From positions 1 through 34,847 of the forward strand of contig CAMFHA010000019.1 in assembly GCA_945952115.1 (NCBI GenBank): a stretch of 34,847 nucleotides of DNA, in the 5' to 3' direction. This DNA is from an uncultured Legionella sp. (GTDB lineage Bacteria > Pseudomonadota > Gammaproteobacteria > Legionellales > Legionellaceae). Below are positions 25,301-33,311 of the stretch, in pieces. The notes beneath the pieces are model-generated. The model did no database searches. It worked only from the letters and a program-made list of their open reading frames with translations, and was not told the origin of the DNA. The translations under genes were made by a program, and so were the position numbers. The stretch's first letter is position 1. Each line of letters begins with the position of its first letter.

Positions 25301-25616
25301 TACAGCAAACAGTATTCTTATTATTAGCTCTGCACGTCATCATCTTGTTGAACATTGTGATCCTTTAGCTGCCGCATTATCAGCAGGAAAAACACGCTTA
25401 AGGCCAGTATTAATGACCGCATTAGCAATGATTATTGGTATGCTTCCTATGTCTCTTGGCCTTAGTGACGGTGGAGAACAAAATGCGCCTCTAGGCCGTG
25501 CTGTAATCGGTGGTTTATCTTTTGCAACCATAAGCACCTTATTTTTTGTACCCACAGTTTTTTATGTAATTCACCATCGTAGACACAGAGAGCAACGAAG
25601 GAAGAAGCATGTTTAA
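22308..25616 (+). CDS. RND-family efflux pump, with an in-frame repeat insertion
   Basis: This is an inner-membrane proton-driven export pump of the AcrB/HAE-like type. The 1,102 residues contain the family layout: TM1 near SRPYTFIVLALMLLIIGP, the proton-relay TM4 segment GGLALAVGILVDDATVAIEN, and the mirror half from about residue 580 with a second set of helices. It is longer than most relatives (about 1,030-1,060). Residues 499-546 come from a 142-bp palindromic element plus its duplicated TA. They lie in the cytoplasmic linker after TM6, a tolerant site. The stop overlaps the fusion-protein start by 8 bp. Confidence 0.93.
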   Translation: MWIVRIALSRPYTFIVLALMLLIIGPLTLMRTPTDIFPDINIPVVSVVWNYAGMPPEDIANRITSVFERALPTTVNDIEHIESQSLMGIGVIKVFFEPKVNISIALSQVTAIAQTILKSLPPGILPPLVLHYTASSVPILQLVLSSATIPEQNLFDFGNSFLRTQLVNVPGAALPYPYGGKVRQIQIDLDPKAMQTYGVSAQEINAAIDAQNLIIPGGTQKIGNYEYIVKLNGSPLSVEELNNLPVKATPEGVLYIRDVAHARDGFPPQTNIVRVNGQRAVMMSVQKTGEASTIEIVNRIKSLIPQIQQIMPAGMNLSFFADQSIFVTAAIKGVIVEAVIAAALTALMILLFLGSWRSTLIITVSIPLSIIASTTLLSALGETINIMTLGGLALAVGILVDDATVAIENINWNLEQGKEVEQAILDGAQQIAIPALVSTLCICIVFIPMFFIGGVAQYLFVPMAEAVIFAMLASYLLSRTLIPTLANYLLKPHASQENRLLSKLAAESKVQGDLERRTGVYTQVHEDSSTESTKQFASAVEFRKKSNEEKPNWFTQFNRAFEQQFERLRQHYYNGLTWTLNHARLFITSFLAVIVLSLICLWPWLGTDFFPKVDAGQLKLHIRGPVGIRIEETARLVDKIDQEIRRIIPAEELEGIIDNIGLPISGINISYNNSALVGAADADILISLKPNHKPTADYERQLRDSLTQKFPNTSFAFLPADIVSQIINFGLPSAVSIQVMGFNQQANYEYADKLLPLLKEVPGLVDVRIRQANYHELMVHVDRSKALELGLTQANVASNLLISLSGSFQTTPTFWLDPQNNVSYPIAVQAPQYQLQSLQDLSNIPVVSPNSSIPQQILGAISSITRIAGPAEISHYNVQPVVEIYATIQDTDLGSITNAVNKIVNDTKKELPKGTTAVIRGQIETQHQTFQSLYWGLLFSIILVYLLIVINFQSWTDPFIIITALPAALAGIAWILFFTNTTVSVPALTGAIMCMGVATANSILIISSARHHLVEHCDPLAAALSAGKTRLRPVLMTALAMIIGMLPMSLGLSDGGEQNAPLGRAVIGGLSFATISTLFFVPTVFYVIHHRRHREQRRKKHV
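23803..23944. mobile_element. 142-bp TA-flanked MITE-like element inside the RND gene (family 4)
   Basis: Perfect terminal inverted repeats GACTTCTTTCGAAACTC and GAGTTTCGAAAGAAGTC enclose a partly palindromic core (CTGCAGAG ... CTCTGCAG, GTGTACACGCAAGTACAC). It is flanked on both sides by TA (23801-23802 and 23945-23946), as expected of IS630/Tc1-mariner relatives. Element plus one TA is 144 bp, exactly 48 codons, and the forward reading frame has no stop. A shorter relic is at 11550. Confidence 0.82.
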
Positions 25617-26748
25617 TACTTTATATATTCATTTAAAAAAAATACCGAAGCCTCTTCGGTTAGTTTTAGGGATAATTCTTTTATGTCTATTAATTAATAT
25701 TTTCTTTCGGGTTAAAGCCGGGTTTGATTTAAAAAAAGAAACGCAACATAATGAATTGCTTTTAGTCAGAGTTATCACTGCGAAAGCAATAGGAGGAACT
25801 GAACATTTTATTTTACCTGGCGATGTCAAAGCTTGGCATGATGCAACTATTTATGCACGCACGAATGGTTATATTAAAAAGTGGTATGTGGATATAGGCA
25901 GCAAAGTCAAAAAAGGCGACTTATTAGCACTTATTGAAACACCAGAATTAGATGCTCAATTAAAACAAGCTGAAGCGGATTTAAATACGGCCATTGCTAA
26001 TAATAAACTAGCTCAGATTACTGCTAACCGCTGGAAAAATCTTATCAAAACCGATTCAGTATCACAACAAGAAGTAGATGAAAAGGTCAATTCTGCTGCT
26101 GCTCTTGCAGCACTGGTTATTGCTTCTCAAGCCAATGTGAACCGTTTAACAGAGTTGGTCAATTTTGAGCGAGTAATCGCGCCATTTAATGGAATCATCA
26201 CGGCCAGGCATACCGATCTTGGTGCTTTAATTAGTCAAGGAAGTGCAGGCAATGTTCCCCTTTTTGAGATCGCTCAAATTAATCCTTTACGTGTCTATGT
26301 TAAAATCCCACAAAACTATGCTTCCCGAATCACTCCACATATGACGGTAAAATTAAAATTTGCTGAACATCCTGGCCAAAAATTTTCGGCACAATTAATT
26401 CAAACTGCTCATGCTATTGATCCTAAAACACGTACTTTATTGGCTCAATTTAAAGTTAATAATGACAAAGAGCTATTATTTGCTGGCGGATATACTCAGG
26501 TCTTATTTACTTTAAAAATACCTGCAGATGCTATTCGCATTCCTGTAGAAGCACTTTTATTTCAAGCCAAAGGAATGCAAGTAGCTATTTTGACTAAAGA
26601 TAATCGAGTTCAACTTCGAGCCATTCATATCATGCGTGATTTTGGAGATGAGGTAGAAATTCAAACTGGAGTCAAAGCAGGAGAAAAAATTATTCTTTAC
26701 CCTCCTGATTCAGTGCTTGATGGTCAGGAAGTGCGAGTGGCTTCATGA
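25609..26748 (+). CDS. Periplasmic membrane-fusion (adaptor) protein of the RND efflux system
   Basis: The adaptor links the RND pump to the outer-membrane channel. The 379-residue protein has an N-terminal hydrophobic anchor (about residues 15-33), then split lipoyl halves. The first is TIYARTNGYIKKWYVDIGSK and KGDLLALIETPELDAQL; the second starts in RVIAPFNGIITARHTDLGAL. A helical hairpin lies between them and a beta-barrel domain follows (VKIPQNYASRITP). It overlaps the pump by 8 bp and the channel gene by 4 bp, so the three are translationally coupled. Confidence 0.94.
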   Translation: MFNTLYIHLKKIPKPLRLVLGIILLCLLINIFFRVKAGFDLKKETQHNELLLVRVITAKAIGGTEHFILPGDVKAWHDATIYARTNGYIKKWYVDIGSKVKKGDLLALIETPELDAQLKQAEADLNTAIANNKLAQITANRWKNLIKTDSVSQQEVDEKVNSAAALAALVIASQANVNRLTELVNFERVIAPFNGIITARHTDLGALISQGSAGNVPLFEIAQINPLRVYVKIPQNYASRITPHMTVKLKFAEHPGQKFSAQLIQTAHAIDPKTRTLLAQFKVNNDKELLFAGGYTQVLFTLKIPADAIRIPVEALLFQAKGMQVAILTKDNRVQLRAIHIMRDFGDEVEIQTGVKAGEKIILYPPDSVLDGQEVRVAS

Positions 26749-28214
26749 GAAAAATCCTTGTTTTAAGTTTTATTTCATCTTTCTTATTAGCATGCTCTAT
26801 GGCACCAAAGTATGAGCGGCCATCCATGCCTATCCCTAAACATTTTAAAGAAGCAACGACAGAAACTACTTGGGTGCTAGCCAAAACACAAATGCCCACC
26901 ACCCCCATTGTTCCCTGGTGGGAAAGTTTTCAAGATCCTATTTTAACTCGTTTAGAAGAGCAATTAACTCTAGCAAATCAAGATGTACTGGCTGCTTTTT
27001 TTCGCTATGAACAAGCAAAAGCTTTGGTACAAGTAGCGCAATCACGCTTTTTTCCAACGATCCTAGGAGTCGCCAATGCAAATCGGCAACAAAGCTCAAC
27101 AGCCACAGCAAATGCGCCTATCATCCCCTTATATAATAACTATCTTCTTGGTAGCAGCCTAAGCTATGAAGCAGATGTTTGGGGCAGCATTCGGAATGCC
27201 GTTGCTAAAAATAAAAATTTAGCTAAAGCCAGTGCCGCAGAATTAGCAGCTATATCGCTAAGCCTCCATGCGGAATTAGCCAGTAATTATTTTACATTAA
27301 GAGGTTATGATGAATCTCAAAAAATTTTAGATACTACCGTAGAAACTTATAACCGTGCTTTATTTTTAATAAATAAACGCTATCAAGGAGGAGCAGCACC
27401 TGCTGAAGATGTGGATAATGCACAAGCTCAATTAGAAAACGCAAAAACACTCGCGGCTGATATGCATTTAAAGCGCAATCAATTAGAACATGCTATCGCA
27501 GTGTTGATAGGAGAGATACCTAGTAATTTTTCTTTACCCCCAACTAAAGCAGCAATTCATGTTCTTGAGATTTCTCCTAATTTACCCTCTACCCTTCTTG
27601 AGCGAAGACCTGATATTGCTGCAGCTGAATTCAAAGTAAAAGCAGCTAATGCTAATATTGGTATTGCACGGGCAGCATTTTTTCCTGTATTTGATATTAC
27701 TAATATTATTGGCTTTGAAAGCCAAGTTTTATCTAATTTATTATCCAAACCAAGTCTTTTTTGGTCATTAGGACCAGTAATTTCCTTAGCAGTCACTCAA
27801 CCTATTGCTACCGTAACTTTATTTGATGGAGGAAGATTATCAGGCTTATTAAAGCAGGCTAATGCCAGCTATTATGAGACTGTAGCCCAATACCGTCAAA
27901 CGGTATTAACGGCATTCCAAGAAGCAGAAGATGCATTAATTGCCATAAAACAATTAGATAAAGAGAAAATAAGCCAAAGTGCAGCAAGCAAAGCAGCAAA
28001 TCGCGCATTACAACAAGCTAATAACCGTTATCACGGTGGCATAGCGACCTTTCTAGATGTCCTAGTGGTAGAAAATATTGCCTTACAATATGATTTAGCT
28101 CGCGTGGATATCATGATAAAAAGGCAAGTTGCAAGCATCCAATTAATTAAAGCATTAGGAGGAGGATGGTCAACTATTCCTACAAAGAAAAGCAAAGAAA
28201 AAAACAGAAAGTAG
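26745..28214 (+). CDS. NodT-family outer-membrane efflux lipoprotein
   Basis: This is the TolC-like outer-membrane channel of the tripartite efflux system. The 489-residue protein begins with a lipoprotein signal (SFISSFLLACS, Cys17). Two long helical repeats with outer-membrane strands follow: SLSYEADVWGSIRNAVAKNK in the first half and ATVTLFDGGRLSGLLKQANA in the second. The linking sequence LLERRPDIAAAEFKVKAANA and the terminal GGIATFLDVLVVEN are family signatures. ATGA overlaps the adaptor stop. Confidence 0.94.
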   Translation: MRKILVLSFISSFLLACSMAPKYERPSMPIPKHFKEATTETTWVLAKTQMPTTPIVPWWESFQDPILTRLEEQLTLANQDVLAAFFRYEQAKALVQVAQSRFFPTILGVANANRQQSSTATANAPIIPLYNNYLLGSSLSYEADVWGSIRNAVAKNKNLAKASAAELAAISLSLHAELASNYFTLRGYDESQKILDTTVETYNRALFLINKRYQGGAAPAEDVDNAQAQLENAKTLAADMHLKRNQLEHAIAVLIGEIPSNFSLPPTKAAIHVLEISPNLPSTLLERRPDIAAAEFKVKAANANIGIARAAFFPVFDITNIIGFESQVLSNLLSKPSLFWSLGPVISLAVTQPIATVTLFDGGRLSGLLKQANASYYETVAQYRQTVLTAFQEAEDALIAIKQLDKEKISQSAASKAANRALQQANNRYHGGIATFLDVLVVENIALQYDLARVDIMIKRQVASIQLIKALGGGWSTIPTKKSKEKNRK

Positions 28215-28265
28215 CGCCTAGTTTACTCTCTGTGCTATAGTGTTTGTTTTTTCCAGGTATTTGCT

Positions 28266-29642
28266 ATGTTTGAGAATTTAAGCGAACGTTTATCGCGCAC
28301 CTTTAAAAATCTACGTGGTCAAGGGCGTTTATCCGAAGACAATATACAACATGCTTTACGTGAAGTCCGTTTATCACTTATTGAAGCAGATGTAGCCTTG
28401 CCTGTTATTAAAGAATTTATTGAGCAAGTAAAACAAAAAGCCCTAGGCCAAGAAGTAATAACCAGCTTAAATCCTGATCAAGCCTTTATTAAAATTGTTA
28501 ATAATGAGCTTATTCATATCATGGGAGAAGAGCGGAGTGAGCTTAATTTTAAGACTCAACCTCCCGCTGTATTTTTAATGGCCGGCCTACAAGGCTCAGG
28601 AAAAACAACGAGCACAGCAAAATTAGCTCGCTATTTAAAAGAAACCGAAAATAAAAAAGTGATGTTAGTCAGTGTCGACGTTTATCGTCCTGCGGCTATT
28701 AAACAACTACAGGTTTTAGCAGAGCAAATTGATGTAGCTTTTGTCCCAGCAGAAACTAATGAACAACCACTTGTTATTGCTCAAAGAGCGTTAGATCAAG
28801 CTAAAAAACAATATATGGACGTTTTGATCGTGGACACGGCAGGACGTCTTCATGTTGATACAGAAATGATGGCTGAAATTAAAGCCTTACATCAAGCAAT
28901 CAATCCTATTGAAACTTTATTTGTTGTTGACAGCATGACAGGGCAAGATGCAGCTAATACAGCCAAAGCCTTTCATGAAACACTTCCATTGACTGGAGTG
29001 ATTCTTACGAAAACAGATGGTGATGCTCGAGGTGGTGCCGCACTATCTGTACGTAACATTACAGGTCAACCTATTAAATTTATTGGTAGTGGAGAGAAAG
29101 TAGAAGCTTTAGAGCCTTTTCATCCCGAACGTATCGCTTCACGAATTTTAGGAATGGGGGATATTCTTAGTTTAATTGAAGAAGTGGAACGTAAAACAGA
29201 TAAACAAGCCAGTGAAAAACTAGCTAAAAAACTTAAGAAAGGTAAAAATTTTGATTTAGAAGATTTTAAACAACAATTACTGCAGATGAATAACATGGGC
29301 GGCATCACAGGAATGATGAGTAAATTGCCAGGGATGAGCCAATTACCTCAACAAGCAATGCAGCAGGTTAATGATAAAAGCATGGCAAGAACCGTAGCGA
29401 TCATTAACTCTATGACTCCCAAAGAGCGCCGAGTCCCTAAAATTATTGCCGGCTCTCGCAAAAAACGTATTGCTCAAGGTTCTGGCACTCAAATCCAAGA
29501 CGTCAACAAGCTATTAAAACAATTTGAACAAATGCAAAAAATGATGAAAAAATTTACAAAACCCGGTGGTTTACAAAAAATGATGCGCGGTATTAGTGGT
29601 ATTCCTGGAATGAAAGGAATGCTGCCGGATGAATTTAAATAG
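28266..29642 (+). CDS. ffh: Signal recognition particle GTPase Ffh (SRP54)
   Basis: Ffh binds signal sequences of nascent membrane proteins and 4.5S RNA, and docks on FtsY. The 458-residue protein has an N domain and a G domain with G1 AGLQGSGKTT (106-115), DTAGR (190-194) and TKTDGDARGG (248-257). The C-terminal M domain is rich in Met, with the RNA-binding helices RRVPKIIAGSRKKRIAQGSG. There is no 4.5S RNA gene visible nearby. Convention places it just before rpsP, as here. Confidence 0.97.
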   Translation: MFENLSERLSRTFKNLRGQGRLSEDNIQHALREVRLSLIEADVALPVIKEFIEQVKQKALGQEVITSLNPDQAFIKIVNNELIHIMGEERSELNFKTQPPAVFLMAGLQGSGKTTSTAKLARYLKETENKKVMLVSVDVYRPAAIKQLQVLAEQIDVAFVPAETNEQPLVIAQRALDQAKKQYMDVLIVDTAGRLHVDTEMMAEIKALHQAINPIETLFVVDSMTGQDAANTAKAFHETLPLTGVILTKTDGDARGGAALSVRNITGQPIKFIGSGEKVEALEPFHPERIASRILGMGDILSLIEEVERKTDKQASEKLAKKLKKGKNFDLEDFKQQLLQMNNMGGITGMMSKLPGMSQLPQQAMQQVNDKSMARTVAIINSMTPKERRVPKIIAGSRKKRIAQGSGTQIQDVNKLLKQFEQMQKMMKKFTKPGGLQKMMRGISGIPGMKGMLPDEFK

Positions 29643-29673
29643 TGAGCTTATTAAAATAATTCCTGAGAATTAC

Positions 29674-29702
29674 TTCACATGTTGAATTAATTTTCGTACA
29701 AT
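29674..29702 (+). promoter_or_regulatory. Candidate sigma-70 promoter of the rpsP operon
   Basis: TTCACA and TACAAT are separated by exactly 17 bp, with one mismatch each to the consensus, about 44 bp before the rpsP start. The location between ffh and rpsP is right for the ribosomal-protein/tRNA-methylase operon. Confidence 0.6.
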
Positions 29703-29745
29703 ACACGGCATTTTTATGTAACCACTCTTAAAGTAGAGGAAAATA

Positions 29746-30006
29746 ATGGTCGTTATACGTTTATCACGAGGTGGCGCAAAAAAGCGTCCTTTTTATCATA
29801 TGGTTGTTACTGACAGTCGCAAACGTCGCGATGGTAGTTACATTGAGCGTATTGGTTATTTCAACCCTGTTGCACGTGGACAAGAAGTTCGTCTACATAT
29901 TGAAGCAGAAAAATTAAAACACTGGCAAGCTGTTGGTGCGCAATTATCTGATCGCGTTAGTGCTTTAATTAAAGAATTTAATAAAAATTCTGAGTCAGCT
30001 GCTTAA
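29746..30006 (+). CDS. rpsP: 30S ribosomal protein S16
   Basis: S16 is a primary binder in assembly of the 30S body. The 86-residue protein carries [40 protein letters not shown] and [15 protein letters not shown], all signature segments. AGAGGA lies upstream of the ATG. First gene of the rpsP-rimM-trmD-rplS operon, 2-3 bp before the next reading frame opens. Confidence 0.97.
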   Translation: MVVIRLSRGGAKKRPFYHMVVTDSRKRRDGSYIERIGYFNPVARGQEVRLHIEAEKLKHWQAVGAQLSDRVSALIKEFNKNSESAA

Positions 30007-30017
30007 GATTGGTGAGC

Positions 30018-30521
30018 ATGCAAGACGAATGGGTAATCGTAGGTCGTTTTGGGCGGCCTCATGGCATCAAAGGATTTGTAAGTGTTTATTCTTTTACTGA
30101 ACCCAGTGATAATATTTTAAGTTATAGTGATTGGCATGTGTCTTTAAACCACTCATGGCAACCTATCAAAATTTTATCCGTTCAGATACACAATAAAACC
30201 ATTGTTGCTCAAATTGAAGGTTATCCAGAAAGAGAAAGCGTTGCTCTTCTTACTAATGTTGAGATAGCGATTCGCAAAGAACAATTGGCTTCTTTAGCGC
30301 CTGATGAATATTACTGGCATCAATTGATCGGAATGAAAGTAATTAATCAGCAGGCTCAAGAGTTTGGTCGCATAATAGAAATTATGCCTACTGGCTCTAA
30401 TGATGTGCTTGTTGTGCAAGGAGAAAAAAGACATTTAATTCCTTATTTGCCTGGTCAATTTATTATAGAAATTAATGATAAATCCCAAACAATGATTGTG
30501 GATTGGGATATGGACTTTTAA
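30018..30521 (+). CDS. rimM: Ribosome maturation factor RimM
   Basis: RimM assists 16S rRNA processing near S19 in 30S assembly. The protein has an N-terminal domain with VIVGRFGRPHGIKGFVSVYS and a C-terminal PRC-barrel with YYWHQLIGMKVINQ and LIPYLPGQFIIEI. I chose ATG 30018 (167 residues); GTG at 30012 and TTG at 30009 are in frame and close to the rpsP stop, so a slightly longer form is possible. It ends directly at the trmD start. Confidence 0.93.
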   Translation: MQDEWVIVGRFGRPHGIKGFVSVYSFTEPSDNILSYSDWHVSLNHSWQPIKILSVQIHNKTIVAQIEGYPERESVALLTNVEIAIRKEQLASLAPDEYYWHQLIGMKVINQQAQEFGRIIEIMPTGSNDVLVVQGEKRHLIPYLPGQFIIEINDKSQTMIVDWDMDF

Positions 30522-31268
30522 GTGTTACATTTTGGGGTAATTAGCTTAATACCTGAAATTCTCAGTGGATTGAGCTATGGGATTACTGGGCGAGCTATAG
30601 AACAAAAACTCATTCAGATTGATACCTGGAATCCAAGAACATGGTCATCAAGACCTTATCGGCAAATTGATGATAAGCCCTATGGTGGTGGTCCTGGAAT
30701 GGTAATGATGTACGAGCCTTTAAATAAAGCAATAGTACATGCTCGTAATAATTTACCGGCAGGGTGTAAAACAATTTATTTAAGCCCACAAGGCAAAGTC
30801 ATAAAACAAGAGGATTTAAATAAAGTAGCAGAGAAAAAACAATCTCTACTCTTTATTGCTGGTCGATATGAAGGAATCGATGAGCGTATCATTGAACATC
30901 ATGTCGATGAAGAATGGTCTCTTGGTGATTTTGTTTTAAGTGGGGGCGAATTAGCTGCAATGGTTTTTATTGATGCAATAACACGATTAATACCAGGCAG
31001 TTTAGGACACTTGAATTCAGCAGAGCAAGACTCATTTATGAATGGTTTGCTTGATTGTCCTCATTATACAAGGCCAGCTGAAATTGAAGGTATGACTGTT
31101 CCTGATGTTTTATTAGGAGGGCATCATAAAGATATTGAGCGCTGGCGTAGAAAACAAGCTCTAGGCAAAACCTGGCTTAAACGCCCAGATTTGCTGGATA
31201 ATATACAGTTAAGTGAAACAGACAAGCTATTGCTTGCTGAGTTTAAATGCGAACAAGGTGATTCCTAA
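30522..31268 (+). CDS. trmD: tRNA (guanine37-N1)-methyltransferase TrmD
   Basis: TrmD methylates G37 of tRNAs with S-adenosylmethionine and prevents +1 frameshifting. The 248-residue SPOUT enzyme has DDKPYGGGPGMVMMYEP, the knotted SAM site GRYEGIDERIIEHHVDEEWS and GDFVLSGGELA, plus the C-terminal TRPAEIEGMTVPDVLLGGHH. Translation begins at a GTG right after the rimM TAA with no spacer, so it is probably coupled to rimM. Confidence 0.96.
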   Translation: MLHFGVISLIPEILSGLSYGITGRAIEQKLIQIDTWNPRTWSSRPYRQIDDKPYGGGPGMVMMYEPLNKAIVHARNNLPAGCKTIYLSPQGKVIKQEDLNKVAEKKQSLLFIAGRYEGIDERIIEHHVDEEWSLGDFVLSGGELAAMVFIDAITRLIPGSLGHLNSAEQDSFMNGLLDCPHYTRPAEIEGMTVPDVLLGGHHKDIERWRRKQALGKTWLKRPDLLDNIQLSETDKLLLAEFKCEQGDS

Positions 31269-31296
31269 ATAGGAAGCCGATTTGAGGAGTGGTCTA

Positions 31297-31662
31297 ATGA
31301 CTAATATTATTGATCAATTAAATGCTGAGCAAATGCAAGGCAAAGAAATTCCTGAATTTTCTCCAGGAGATACTGTTTTAGTTCAGGTGAAAGTAATTGA
31401 AGGAACTCGTGAACGTTTACAAGCGTTTGAAGGTGTTGTTATCGCTAAACGTAATCGTGGTTTAAACTCTGCCTTCACTGTACGTAAAATTTCTCACAAC
31501 GTAGGTGTTGAACGTGTATTTCAAACGTACAGCCCGATTGTTGACAGTATTACTGTAAAACGCCGTGGTGATGTACGTCGAGCTAAATTATATTATTTAC
31601 GTAACTTAGCTGGCCGTGCTGCACGTATTAAAGAAAAGTTAGTTGGTAAAAAAGGCGACTAA
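31297..31662 (+). CDS. rplS: 50S ribosomal protein L19
   Basis: L19 sits at the 30S-50S interface. From the ATG at 31297 the protein has 121 residues; GAGGAG lies about eight bases upstream. An in-frame TTG upstream is unlikely. Signature segments are [33 protein letters not shown] and [20 protein letters not shown]. Last canonical member of the operon. Confidence 0.97.
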   Translation: MTNIIDQLNAEQMQGKEIPEFSPGDTVLVQVKVIEGTRERLQAFEGVVIAKRNRGLNSAFTVRKISHNVGVERVFQTYSPIVDSITVKRRGDVRRAKLYYLRNLAGRAARIKEKLVGKKGD

Positions 31663-31672
31663 ATTGTCCGAA

Positions 31673-32119
31673 ATGCTCGTTAGTTCAGTATTTACTACTC
31701 CTCTTGGCTCTTTTGAAGTAGAGTATAACGAGCATTTTATTTTTAGAGCACTATTTACTAATAAATCAGCTACTAAAATAAAAACCGCACTTGCTGAGTT
31801 AATCAACTCTGAATTAAAAAATTATTTTGCCAACGCTCATCATCGTTTTCAACTGCCATTAAAGCCTCAAGGTAGCCCTTACCAACAAAAAGTATGGAGT
31901 GCTTTGCTTGTGATTCCTGTAGGTAGAACTTTAACCTATGGCGAGCTAGCACAGAATATCCAAAGCAGCCCCCGTGCCGTAGGACAAGCGTGTAAAAGAA
32001 ACCCTCTTGCTTTATTTATTCCCTGCCATCGTGTAGTGGGTAAAAATAACAGCGGTGGATATATGGGCAATCCAGAAGCATTGCATTATAAAGAAGCTCT
32101 TTTAAAACATGAATCCTAA
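31673..32119 (+). CDS. ogt: Methylated-DNA-protein cysteine methyltransferase (Ogt/MGMT type)
   Basis: The enzyme removes alkyl groups from O6 of guanine onto its own cysteine. The 148 residues include the DNA-binding helix LTYGELAQNIQSSPRAVGQA and the active site LFIPCHRVVG, with the nucleophile Cys in PCHRV. The N-terminal domain is short and degenerate. ATG 31673 and TTG 31664 are both possible starts; the TTG has AAGG at a good distance. It lies just after rplS and overlaps the glycosyltransferase by 11 bp, so it may be read through from the ribosomal operon. An Ada or AtaC-type alternative is less likely. Confidence 0.9.
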   Translation: MLVSSVFTTPLGSFEVEYNEHFIFRALFTNKSATKIKTALAELINSELKNYFANAHHRFQLPLKPQGSPYQQKVWSALLVIPVGRTLTYGELAQNIQSSPRAVGQACKRNPLALFIPCHRVVGKNNSGGYMGNPEALHYKEALLKHES

Positions 32120-33311
32120 TGAGTTCATTGGTATGAACAATAGGCAGCATTTACTCATCGACTCTACCTTTTTAATCACTGAATTAAAACGTAAACGCCC
32201 TCCTCATGGCATTCCTCGGGTTATCTTGGCTTATTTAAAACATTATTCAGGTCAATTAAAGCTTGTTTATCGTGCACGCGGAAAATTATTTATATTGTCA
32301 CCAGAATACTCTCAAAAAATAAGTGCATTAATCCTTTTATGGAATCCTAAATTATATCCTCAAATTCTCTTTCTACTTATTAGAGCATTGTTTTCCACAG
32401 AAAAAATTCAAAAAGATGAACAGTATTTTTTATTTAAGCTAGAGCAAAATGGTATGAAATACCCCAACTATTTTAAACAGCTTAATATCATGGGAATAAA
32501 AACAATTATTATGATTCATGATTTATTTCCCATTACTTATCCAGAATACAGTAATTTAGCTTATGCTAGACAATTTGAAGCGAATATTAAGCACAGCTTA
32601 AACAACGCGATAGGGATCATTTGCGTATCACACAATACCCAAGATATCCTTACGCAATATGCCCAAATAAATCAACTGAGTTTACCGCCTACACAATCAG
32701 CAAGCCTCGCACCTGGATTTGAAGCCAAACCAATAAAAATGAATAAAGCTCATATATCAGAGCCCTATTTTGTAATCCTTAGTACTATTGTTGCTAGAAA
32801 AAACCATTTATTACTTCTACATATTTGGCGCAAGCTAGTAGACAAATTCGGCAATCAAGCGCCCAAATTAGTTATTATTGGCAAACGTAGCATGGAGTGT
32901 TCTACTACCTTAGCTCTACTAGACCGCTGTAAACAATTAAAACAACATGTGATTGAACTTACTGTAACCGATGAAGAGCTACAAGATTATCTAAGCAATG
33001 CAAGAGCCCTTCTTTTTCCTACCTTCGCTGAAGGTTATGGTTTGCCTCTAATTGAAGCATTAGCAACTCAAGTCCCAGTATTATGTAGCGATTTACTTGT
33101 TTTTCGAGAAATTGCTCACAATGTGCCTGAGTATCTGGATCCCATAGATGGCAAAGCATGGATGGAAATGATTCTAGAATATAAGCAAGCTAATAGCCCT
33201 ACAAGAGCAGCACAAATAGCACGATTGTCGCAGTTTAAAATTCCTACATGGGAAGAGCATTTTCATAAAGTGGATGAATTTATTAACTTGCTTAATAATA
33301 AGACCCTCTAA
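32109..33311 (+). CDS. GT4-family glycosyltransferase
   Basis: The 400-residue protein is a GT-B fold glycosyltransferase of family 4. The N-terminal half (HGIPRVILAYLKHYSG, TIIMIHDLFPITYPEY and IICVSHNTQDIL) binds the acceptor. The C-terminal half has VILSTIVARKNHLLLLHIW, then FPTFAEGYGLPLIEALATQV, the nucleotide-sugar site with the E-x7-E pair. The acceptor is unknown, but it could act on surface polysaccharide. It overlaps the ogt end and converges on the next gene, sharing 4 bp with its stop. The family is clear, the substrate is not. Confidence 0.9.
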   Translation: MNPNEFIGMNNRQHLLIDSTFLITELKRKRPPHGIPRVILAYLKHYSGQLKLVYRARGKLFILSPEYSQKISALILLWNPKLYPQILFLLIRALFSTEKIQKDEQYFLFKLEQNGMKYPNYFKQLNIMGIKTIIMIHDLFPITYPEYSNLAYARQFEANIKHSLNNAIGIICVSHNTQDILTQYAQINQLSLPPTQSASLAPGFEAKPIKMNKAHISEPYFVILSTIVARKNHLLLLHIWRKLVDKFGNQAPKLVIIGKRSMECSTTLALLDRCKQLKQHVIELTVTDEELQDYLSNARALLFPTFAEGYGLPLIEALATQVPVLCSDLLVFREIAHNVPEYLDPIDGKAWMEMILEYKQANSPTRAAQIARLSQFKIPTWEEHFHKVDEFINLLNNKTL

